Positions 57,626-64,000 of a DNA stretch of 64,000 nt are shown here, in pieces. Made by a program: the position numbers and the translations under genes. Within the stretch, counting starts at the first letter, position 1. Each line of letters opens with the position of its first letter. The notes beneath the pieces were generated by a model. It ran no database searches, was not told where the DNA came from, and saw nothing but the letters and a program-made list of their open reading frames with translations. Where the stretch lies: NCBI GenBank assembly GCA_040371205.1, contig AP031382.1, positions 923,562 through 987,561 on the forward strand. Reading direction: 5' to 3'. The DNA is from Rhodanobacter sp. (lineage in GTDB: Bacteria > Pseudomonadota > Gammaproteobacteria > Xanthomonadales > Rhodanobacteraceae).

Positions 57626-57954
57626 TCTCGACGGTTACCTTGCGTCTGGCCCATCTCCCCGCTTTATCCCGTGTGCCGGGCATTTTGGCTTTCAGCAAAT
57701 CGTCGGCAGTCGTCTGGCCGGTGAAGCGGTCTTTGCGCGACGCATCTACTTGAACGGGATGGTCGTATAAGGCATACGGGCCGCCTCGGCCCTCGGCATG
57801 GGCCGTGCGTGACGCGATCCTCAAGCTTCGTTCGACCGATGCCGACATAGTGGGGTCGGCGTTTGCGCGGGAATCCGGTAAGGTTCGCCTGGTTCGTCAT
57901 GCTCGAATGCAGCAACAGATCACGCAGGCAGACAAGGTCAAGAAGAACATACGC
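57626..57954. other. Intergenic region before the cupredoxin operon
   Basis: 329 bp without a convincing gene. In-frame start codons at 57805 and 57907 could extend the next protein, but the codons before 57955 look non-coding and would precede a good signal peptide. Probably contains the operon promoter; no clear -35/-10 pair seen. Confidence 0.4.
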
Positions 57955-58644
57955 ATGGCTGTCACACGTTTCTCGCGGCTGGCGATCGGCTTCGGCCTGT
58001 GGGCGGCCATGGCGGTCGCCGCACGGGCTGCGACCGTCGACGTGGATGTGCACGATGAACATGGCGCGCCGGTGGCCGATGCGGTGATCTCGCTGTTGCC
58101 GCTGGACCGGCCCGCACCCGCGGCCGTCGATGCGCATGCCGTGATCGATCAGCGCCACCTCAGTTTCGTGCCGCAGGTATTGGTGGTGCAGACCGGTACC
58201 CGGGTGAGCTTTCCAAACAGCGACAACGTGCGTCACCACGTCTACTCGTTCTCGCCGGCCAAGACCTTCCAGCTGAAGCTTTACGCCGGCAACCACGGTT
58301 CTGCCGAGACTTTCGACCGGCCGGGCGTGGTTACCCTGGGTTGCAATATCCACGACTGGATGCTCGGTTACATCGTGGTGATCGACTCGCCCTGGTTTGC
58401 CAAGACCGGAGCCGATGGCCGTGCCGAGATCCCGGACGTACCGGCCGGACGCTACACGCTGCACCTGTGGCATCCGCGCCAGGCTGTCGGTACGCCGGTC
58501 GTGGCCCAGGCCGTCACCTTGGGCAACGGCATCCTCAGCCGCCACTTCACGCTCAGCCTGCACCCGGCTGAACAGACCAATGCACCGCCGCCGGGGCTGG
58601 AGATCGGCCTCGGCGACCGCCTTGGGGAAGCGCATGCGCATTAG
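57955..58644 (+). CDS. Periplasmic cupredoxin-like protein (methylamine-utilisation type)
   Basis: 229 residues. Signal peptide (LAIGFGLWAAMAVAARA, about to residue 23), then a beta-sandwich with the late cupredoxin motif: His in NVRHHVYSFS and the ligand loop CNIHDWM, giving the His/Cys/His/Met set of a type 1 copper site. After it comes a carboxypeptidase-regulatory-like strand set (AEIPDVPAGRYTLHLWHPRQ). Homologues are often labelled methylamine utilisation protein although no mau genes are here. Its stop overlaps the GGDEF-EAL gene by 11 bp, making it first gene of a coupled operon. Copper binding is inferred, not shown. Confidence 0.85.
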   Translation: MAVTRFSRLAIGFGLWAAMAVAARAATVDVDVHDEHGAPVADAVISLLPLDRPAPAAVDAHAVIDQRHLSFVPQVLVVQTGTRVSFPNSDNVRHHVYSFSPAKTFQLKLYAGNHGSAETFDRPGVVTLGCNIHDWMLGYIVVIDSPWFAKTGADGRAEIPDVPAGRYTLHLWHPRQAVGTPVVAQAVTLGNGILSRHFTLSLHPAEQTNAPPPGLEIGLGDRLGEAHAH

Positions 58645-61000
58645 ATTCCGGGAGCGGCTGACCTTGTTGCTGCTGGCACTGTTCGTGCTGGTGCAGGTGC
58701 CGACGTTCCTCGCGTTCTATTACGCCACACGCCAGAGCGCCCTGACCGCGGCGGAGTCGCGGTTGTCCTCCGGCGCGCGCGTGTTCAACGACCTGCTCGC
58801 CACCCGCAGCAACCAACTGCAGGATGCCGTGCGTATCACCACCAGCGATTTCGGCTTCAAGCAGGCTGTCGCCACCGGAGATACCCCGACGATCCATTCT
58901 GTGCTCTACAACCAGGGGCATCGCATTGCAGCGGATCTGACCGTGCTCACCCGTCTGGACGGTCACGTAGTCGCTGCGCTCGACGCAAACGGGCAGAGCC
59001 TGCCGATCAGCGACTGGTCGGCACTGGTGGCTGGCACCGACCAGCCCACCGCCGGCACGTCGATGGCGATGATCGGGGGCCGGCCCTACCAGCTGGTGAT
59101 CGTCCCGGTGCGTGCTCCGACACCGATCGCCTGGGTCGGCATGGGCTTCGCGTTGGATGACAAGCTCGCGCGTAGCCTGAAGACGCTTGCCGGGGTGGAG
59201 GTGACATTCTTCGCGCGCGATGCCAGCGGACACCGATGGCTCAGCAGCACGCTGCCCGACCTCGACGAAAGGGCAAAGGCAACGCTGCTCGATGCGGCGC
59301 TGAGTGCCGGGGACACCTCGGGCCTGGTGACTGTGGGCCATCGCGAGTACTTCACCCGGTGGCAGTCGATGCAGAGCCGTAGCGGCCGCGTCGGCACCCT
59401 GCTGCAGTATTCGCGGACCCGGGCGCTGCTGGTCTATCGACGGTTGTTGCGGGAGCTGGTGCTGATCGCACTGGGCTCGCTGCTCGCCTCGCTGTTTGGC
59501 GCACTGTGGCTGTCGCGCAACGTTACCCGCCCGGTGGCGCGCCTGGCCGAGGCTGCGCGGCGAATCGGGCGCGGCGACTACCAGCGCACGGTGCCGGTCA
59601 CGCAGAACGACGAACTCGGCGAGCTGGCGACGGCCTTCAACGCCATGCAGCGCGGTATTGCCCGCCGCGAGGAGCAAATCGCCCATGCCGCGTTCCACGA
59701 CAGCCTGACCGCGCTGCCGAACCGGGCACGGTTGCAGCAGGTCCTGGCCGAGGCACTGGTGCGTGCCAAGGCGCGGCAACACATGCTCGGTGTGCTGATG
59801 CTCGATCTTGACCGGTTCAAAGAGATCAACGACACGATGGGTCACGCCATCGGCGATCGGGTGCTTATCGAGATCGGACGGCGCCTGCAGGCGGGACTGC
59901 GCGAGGGCGACATGCTGGCCCGCTTTGGCGGCGACGAGTTCGTGCTGCTGCTCGAGGGCGAAGATGCCGACAGCCTGCGCTTGCATATGGCTGCGCTTGC
60001 CGATTGCGTCTCCGATTCGATCGACATCGACAGCGCCGAGCTGTTCGTCGACGCCAGCATTGGCGTGGCATTGTTCCCGGAGCACGGGAACACCGTCGAG
60101 GATCTGCTGCGCCGCGCCGATATCGCCATGTACGACGCCAAGCAGTCGCGCCTGCGCCTGCAGATGTACCGGCCTGGGCGCGATGCCGAGCACCTTCACC
60201 GCCTTTCGCTGGTCCACGACCTGCGGCGGGCCGTGCCGAACGGCGAGCTCGAGCTTTACTACCAGCCGAAGATGCAGTTGAGGAGTCGGCGGATAGCCCA
60301 TGTCGAGGCGCTGCTGCGTTGGCGCCATCCGCAGCACGGGTTGGTTCCGCCGGATGATTTCATCCCGCTCGCCGAAAACTCCGGGTTGATCCGCACCCTG
60401 ACCGACTGGGTGATGCACGAGGTGATCCGGCAGTGTTCCGCGTGGCATGCGGCCGGACTGGACATCGGCATCGCGCTCAACCTGTCGGCGATGGACCTGG
60501 GTAGCGGTGAACTCCCCGATCTGCTGGCACGGCATCTGGCCCGTTACCGCCTCGACCCGAGCCGGCTGATACTGGAAATCACCGAGACCGCGGTGATGCG
60601 CGATGCTTTCTATTCGCTGGAAGTGCTCAACCGGCTCAAGGCCTGCGGCGTGCAGCTGGCGATCGACGACTTCGGCACTGGCTACTCCTCGCTATCGCAC
60701 CTCAAGCGGCTGCCGGTCGACGAGCTGAAGATCGACAAGTCCTTCGTGATGGGCATGGCCGAGGACGAGGACGATGCCGTGATCGTGCGCTCCACCATCG
60801 AGCTGGCGCACAACATGGGTCTGAAAGTGGTGGCCGAGGGTGTGGAGACCGAAGCCGCGATGGCGCTGTTGGACAGCTATCGCTGCGACAGCGTGCAGGG
60901 TTACCTGATCAGCCGGCCGATGAATGCGGCCGACGCAGCCCACTGGCTTGCGTCGGCCAACGCATCGAGCGGAAGCCTGGCGGCCGAGGAGAACACATGA
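58634..61000 (+). CDS. Membrane GGDEF-EAL cyclic di-GMP protein with periplasmic sensor
   Basis: 788 residues. TM1 about residues 10-30, periplasmic sensor of roughly 240 residues (Cache-like by layout), TM2 about 275-295, HAMP, then GGDEF (motif FGGDEF near residue 432) and EAL (VEALLRW near 557, with DDFGTGYSSL and ELKIDKSF loop). Both catalytic motifs look intact, so it may make and/or degrade c-di-GMP under control of an envelope signal. The start ATG at 58634 lies inside the previous gene (11-bp overlap), and the next gene overlaps its stop by 4 bp. Confidence 0.93.
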   Translation: MRIRFRERLTLLLLALFVLVQVPTFLAFYYATRQSALTAAESRLSSGARVFNDLLATRSNQLQDAVRITTSDFGFKQAVATGDTPTIHSVLYNQGHRIAADLTVLTRLDGHVVAALDANGQSLPISDWSALVAGTDQPTAGTSMAMIGGRPYQLVIVPVRAPTPIAWVGMGFALDDKLARSLKTLAGVEVTFFARDASGHRWLSSTLPDLDERAKATLLDAALSAGDTSGLVTVGHREYFTRWQSMQSRSGRVGTLLQYSRTRALLVYRRLLRELVLIALGSLLASLFGALWLSRNVTRPVARLAEAARRIGRGDYQRTVPVTQNDELGELATAFNAMQRGIARREEQIAHAAFHDSLTALPNRARLQQVLAEALVRAKARQHMLGVLMLDLDRFKEINDTMGHAIGDRVLIEIGRRLQAGLREGDMLARFGGDEFVLLLEGEDADSLRLHMAALADCVSDSIDIDSAELFVDASIGVALFPEHGNTVEDLLRRADIAMYDAKQSRLRLQMYRPGRDAEHLHRLSLVHDLRRAVPNGELELYYQPKMQLRSRRIAHVEALLRWRHPQHGLVPPDDFIPLAENSGLIRTLTDWVMHEVIRQCSAWHAAGLDIGIALNLSAMDLGSGELPDLLARHLARYRLDPSRLILEITETAVMRDAFYSLEVLNRLKACGVQLAIDDFGTGYSSLSHLKRLPVDELKIDKSFVMGMAEDEDDAVIVRSTIELAHNMGLKVVAEGVETEAAMALLDSYRCDSVQGYLISRPMNAADAAHWLASANASSGSLAAEENT

Positions 61001-61869
61001 GCCGACGCCTTCCGTCGCGCGCCACCCGGCTGGCCGCACTGCTTGCCCTCATGGCTCCGGTCCTGGCGCATGCCGGCGATGGTCGGCTGCTCGCCACGGG
61101 CGGTGCCTCCGAAGTGGAAGGGAGCGCCGGCGGCGGCCTGGTGCCGTGGGCCGTGATTGCCGGTTACGGCACCCGCGACCAGATCGGCGGTACCGCCTTT
61201 CGCACCCGGCTGGATCTTCCGGACTACCGGCTGGATGCCTGGGGAGCGGCTTTTGCCTGGCACAACCGCTTGGAACTGTCGGTCGCGCGCGACCGTTTCG
61301 ACCTGGGCACCCTGGGCAAGGCGATCGGGCAACCCGGTGCCGCGCTGCGCCAGGACGTGCTGGGCGCCAAGCTGCGGTTGGCCGGCGACCTGGTCTACGG
61401 GCCGATACCGCAGATCTCGCTGGGCGTGCAGTACAAACGGCTGCTGGATTTCGCCATCCCGCACCTGGTCGGGGCGCGCCGCGACCATGGCACCGATGTC
61501 TACCTGTCGGCAAGCCAGGTGTTGCTCGGCGCTGCCGACGGCTACAACGTGCTGTGGGACGTTACCGTTCGCTCCACCGACGCGAACCAGTTCGGCCTGC
61601 TGGGTTTCGGCGGCGACCGCGGGGGGCGCAAGCTGGTCGGCGAGGGTTCGCTGGCGGTGCTGTTGAATCCGCATCTGGCGGTCGGCACCGAGTATCGACA
61701 AAAGCCCGACCACCTCGCGTTCGCCCGCGAAGGAAATGCCTCGGATCTGTTCCTGGCCTGGTTCCCCACCAAGCACGTGTCGCTGGTGGCTGCCTATGTG
61801 TCGCTGGGGCCGATTGCCGGCCTGCGCGACCAACAGGGCTGGTACCTCTCGCTGCAGGGAAGTCTGTGA
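60997..61869 (+). CDS. DUF3034 family outer-membrane-type protein
   Basis: 290 residues with a signal peptide (LAALLALMAPVLAHAG) and a body of alternating, aromatic/Gly-rich beta-strands (GGGLVPWAVIAGYG, GVQYKRLLDF, AVGTEYRQKPDH) ending GWYLSLQGSL, which looks like an outer-membrane beta-barrel. The GGASEVEGSAGGGLVPWA opening is what I associate with DUF3034. Function is unknown. It is fused into the operon by an ATGA overlap upstream and a one-base overlap (TGATG) downstream. Confidence 0.82.
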   Translation: MSRRLPSRATRLAALLALMAPVLAHAGDGRLLATGGASEVEGSAGGGLVPWAVIAGYGTRDQIGGTAFRTRLDLPDYRLDAWGAAFAWHNRLELSVARDRFDLGTLGKAIGQPGAALRQDVLGAKLRLAGDLVYGPIPQISLGVQYKRLLDFAIPHLVGARRDHGTDVYLSASQVLLGAADGYNVLWDVTVRSTDANQFGLLGFGGDRGGRKLVGEGSLAVLLNPHLAVGTEYRQKPDHLAFAREGNASDLFLAWFPTKHVSLVAAYVSLGPIAGLRDQQGWYLSLQGSL

Positions 61870-62300
61870 TGAACCGCCGCCGCCTAGTCCCTGTCGTGAT
61901 GTGTGCCCTGTGGCTGGGCGGATGCGCCAGCGTGCCCTCGCATACCCCCACCCTGTACGAACAGCTGGGCGGCGAGCACGGCGTGGCGGCGATCACCAGC
62001 AACCTGCTCGACGCCTTCGCGCGCGATCCTCAGGTCGCGCCTAGCTTCGACCACGTCGACATCAACCGCTTCCAGGCCTACTTCGCCGATTACATCTGCC
62101 AGATTGCCGATGGCCCCTGCCGCTACAAAGGCGACTCGATGGCCGCCGTGCACCGCGGCATGCACATCAATGCGGCGATGTTCAATGCGGTGGTGGAGGA
62201 TCTGATCGCCGCGATGAACCGGCAGCGCGTACCGGTCCGCGTGCAGAACCGCCTGCTTGCGCGGCTGGCGCCGGAGCGCAAGGACATCGTCTACCACTGA
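61869..62300 (+). CDS. Lipoprotein group 1 truncated haemoglobin
   Basis: 143 residues. Lipobox LGGC with the modified Cys near residue 19 (WLGGCASVPSH), then a truncated globin: TLYEQLGGEHGVAAIT, YKGDSMAAVHRGM with the expected proximal His (F8), and FNAVVEDLIAAM. At the B10 position, where group 1 globins have Tyr in FY, this protein reads LL (SNLLDAF), so the distal pocket differs. Two cysteines (YICQIADGPCRY) lie just before the F helix. Last gene of the operon. Haem binding and gas sensing are inference; outer-membrane periplasmic face is expected because +2 is Ala. Confidence 0.85.
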   Translation: MNRRRLVPVVMCALWLGGCASVPSHTPTLYEQLGGEHGVAAITSNLLDAFARDPQVAPSFDHVDINRFQAYFADYICQIADGPCRYKGDSMAAVHRGMHINAAMFNAVVEDLIAAMNRQRVPVRVQNRLLARLAPERKDIVYH

Positions 62301-62536
62301 CGCGGGCTGCGGGAAGGCATGACTCGCCCACGCAAGGGGCGCGTGCCGGGAGCCTTGAATCGACGCGTCCCGACGGCTCATTCATCGCCGACGTCGCGGC
62401 GTTGCCTTGATTTTCGCAGCCAAGGAAAGGGAGGCCGGCGCTGAAGCGGGTTCGCGCAGGTTCCATGGCCGCCTTGATTGGGGGAATGGTCGGTTCGTTG
62501 AGAGACAACGCCGCCCGGTAGGGGAGGCGGGTGGCT

Positions 62537-63052
62537 TTACCGGATATCGACCGCGGCACCCTTCCGCTCCGCGCGCGTCTGCAGCGCCACCCGCACCAGG
62601 TACACCACGATCGCCACGTTGCCGACCAGCGCGGCGAACTTGAGCCAGCCGAAGTGGCGCAGGATTTCGTACAGCTCGATGGGAATCAGCGAGCCGGTGG
62701 CGATCACGGTGAACCACTCGGCCCAGTACTTGCCCATCAGCAGGCCCACGCCCTCGATGCCGAACAGCACGGCGTAGCCCAGCGCAACCATGCCCACCGC
62801 CACGAAGCGGCTCGGCCCGAAATCCTGCAGCGCGCCGACCAGGCGCCAGCGCAGGGCGTTGCTGCCGGTGAGCGGAAGATGCTCCAGCCAGTGCACCAGA
62901 TGCTGGAAGTTCTGCTCGTGGTCGAGATGGAACGCGGCGACGGCCACCAGCACGAGGCACAGGGTCTTGACGACCTCGTAGATAGCGATCACGCGCAGGC
63001 CGGTGCGATGGCGTGTGGCGGACGTGGCGATGGCGGTCTCCGTTCGGGGCAT
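62537..63052 (-). CDS. DUF2127 family membrane protein
   Basis: 171 residues with about four membrane segments: VIAIYEVVKTLCLVLVAVAAF, MVALGYAVLFGIEGVGLLM and LVGNVAIVVYLVRVAL are visible, and KYWAEWFTVIATGSLIPIELYEI is the family-typical block. Function unknown. The ATG at 63052 lies 7 bp after the EAL gene's stop; the alternative ATG at 63097 would overlap that gene by 38 bp. Confidence 0.82.
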   Translation of the reverse strand: MPRTETAIATSATRHRTGLRVIAIYEVVKTLCLVLVAVAAFHLDHEQNFQHLVHWLEHLPLTGSNALRWRLVGALQDFGPSRFVAVGMVALGYAVLFGIEGVGLLMGKYWAEWFTVIATGSLIPIELYEILRHFGWLKFAALVGNVAIVVYLVRVALQTRAERKGAAVDIR

Positions 63053-63059
63053 GGGGGCA

Positions 63060-64000
63060 TCAGGACTCGTCGGATGCGCCGTGTGCGGCGGCATCATCGC
63101 GGTCGGCGGCCAGGCGCGTGCGCAGCCAGTGCTGGAACACTTCCGCGCGCATGGGCTTGCCGATGAAATACCCCTGCATCAGGTCGCAGCCCAGCGTTTC
63201 GAGCATGGCCAGCTGTTCGGCGCTTTCCACGCCTTCCGCGACCGTGGTCATGCCCAGCCGCTTGCCGATGTCCACGATGAAGCCGGCCAGCGGATTGGGG
63301 CCGTCCGGTTGCAGCGCGTGGACGAAGGAGCGGTCGATCTTCAATTCGTCCAGCGGCAACTGCTGCAGGCGGGCGAGCGAGGAGTAGCCGGTGCCGAAGT
63401 CGTCCAGCGACAGCCGGAAGCCGAGGCCGGACAATTGCTGCAGGGTCTGCCCGGCTGCGTCGAAATCCTCCATCAGCACGTTCTCGGTCAGCTCCAGGGT
63501 CAGCTCGCGCGGCTCGATGCCCGCCGTGCGGACCTGCGCCGCGATGGCGTCCGCGAATCCGGGCTGCGCGATCTGCCAGGGGCTGACGTTGATCGCGAGG
63601 TGGATGCCGGCGGCGAGGCAGGACTGCTGCCATTCCTTGAGTTGTTGGCAGGCGGCGTCGACCACCCAGCGTCCCAGCGCGTGGATCAGGCCGGTTTCCT
63701 CGGCAAGGTGGACGAAGCGGTCGGGCCGCAGCAGGCCCAGGGTCGGGTTGTGCCAGCGCAGCAGCGCCTCGGCGCCGGCGAGCCGGCCTTGCGCATCCAC
63801 CTGCGGCTGGAAATGCAGTGTCAGTTCGTTGCGCTGCAGGGCGAGTCGCAGGCCGCGCTCCAACTCGAGACGGGTGTCCGCTTCGGCCTGCATGTGCGGT
63901 TCGAACAGGCGCGCCGCGTGGCGGCCGGCCGCCTTGGCGCGGTGCAGGGCGATGTCGGCGCGGCGCGCGATATCCGCGGCGCCGCTGCCGGCATCGGGGA
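63060..64000 (-). CDS. GGDEF-EAL cyclic di-GMP protein, 5' part outside window
   Basis: The frame is open to the window edge. The visible part begins in the end of a GGDEF domain (RRADIALHRAKAAGRHAARLFEPHM) and continues through a complete EAL domain: EALLRW, ENVLME, DDFGTGYSSLARL, DELKIDRSF, VAEGVES and GYFIGKP. The EAL metal ligands look intact, so a phosphodiesterase is likely; the GGDEF motif itself is not in the window. It ends in an Ala/Asp-rich tail 7 bp before the DUF2127 gene. It is convergent with the cupredoxin operon, giving two c-di-GMP enzymes within 5 kb. Confidence 0.92.
   Translation of the reverse strand, partial: PDAGSGAADIARRADIALHRAKAAGRHAARLFEPHMQAEADTRLELERGLRLALQRNELTLHFQPQVDAQGRLAGAEALLRWHNPTLGLLRPDRFVHLAEETGLIHALGRWVVDAACQQLKEWQQSCLAAGIHLAINVSPWQIAQPGFADAIAAQVRTAGIEPRELTLELTENVLMEDFDAAGQTLQQLSGLGFRLSLDDFGTGYSSLARLQQLPLDELKIDRSFVHALQPDGPNPLAGFIVDIGKRLGMTTVAEGVESAEQLAMLETLGCDLMQGYFIGKPMRAEVFQHWLRTRLAADRDDAAAHGASDES

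Noticed and set aside
57955..58644. Methylamine dehydrogenase gene cluster
   Set aside because: The cupredoxin-like protein's family label suggests methylamine use, but no mauA/B/D/E-like genes are present in the window.

Overview
The window is GC-rich chromosomal DNA (roughly two thirds G+C by eye) from a Xanthomonadales-type gammaproteobacterium, most likely Rhodanobacteraceae (Rhodanobacter, Dyella, Frateuria, Luteibacter and relatives). The reasons are the gene order (yggT-proC beside pilT-pilU, then a uppS-cdsA-dxr-rseP-bamA-lpxD-fabZ-lpxA-lpxB-rnhB-dnaE block without skp), CCA-encoding tRNA genes, and large TonB-dependent receptors of the Oar type. The genus assignment is inference. Most of the window is ordinary core genome.

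Layout. 1-4.8 kb: 3' part of dsbC, yggT and proC, then the twitching-motility ATPases pilT and pilU, closed by a strong bidirectional terminator. 4.8-24.6 kb, almost all on the minus strand: an envelope and housekeeping block read from pyrH and frr through uppS, cdsA, dxr, rseP, bamA, lpxD, fabZ, lpxA, lpxB and rnhB to dnaE, with a TlpA-like thioredoxin, a 61-residue unknown protein and a large lipoprotein added at the dnaE end. It covers undecaprenyl phosphate, CDP-diacylglycerol, MEP-pathway isoprenoid and lipid A synthesis plus outer-membrane assembly. sodB and divergent grxD lie at its head. 25-26.4 kb: a short-chain dehydrogenase and a MarC-type membrane protein that are fused in frame, apparently by one extra G. 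26.7-32.8 kb: two TonB-dependent receptors. 33-40.1 kb: ppnN, tRNA-Asn, a prohibitin-like protein, an orphan pseudopilin, uvrB, tRNA-Val, a HemJ-like protein and a UDP-uronate epimerase. 40.3-48.1 kb: the classical thrS-infC-rpmI-rplT-pheS-pheT-ihfA-merR operon with an AUC start for infC and terminators just before thrS and pheS, then tRNA-Pro.

48.1-57.6 kb is more variable: a decayed integrase-like remnant behind tRNA-Pro, a ClC chloride channel with CBS domains, an unusual chemoreceptor, serA divergent from a D-2-hydroxyglutarate dehydrogenase around a perfect 20-bp palindrome, a class A beta-lactamase with KCG in place of the KTG box, and a proline iminopeptidase.

57.9-62.3 kb is the most interesting part. 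It is a tightly overlapping four-gene operon encoding a periplasmic cupredoxin-like protein, a membrane GGDEF-EAL protein with a large periplasmic sensor, a DUF3034 outer-membrane-type protein and a lipoprotein truncated haemoglobin. I read it as a candidate envelope redox/gas-sensing module feeding cyclic di-GMP; this is inference. A DUF2127 membrane protein and a second GGDEF-EAL protein, cut by the window end, follow on the opposite strand.
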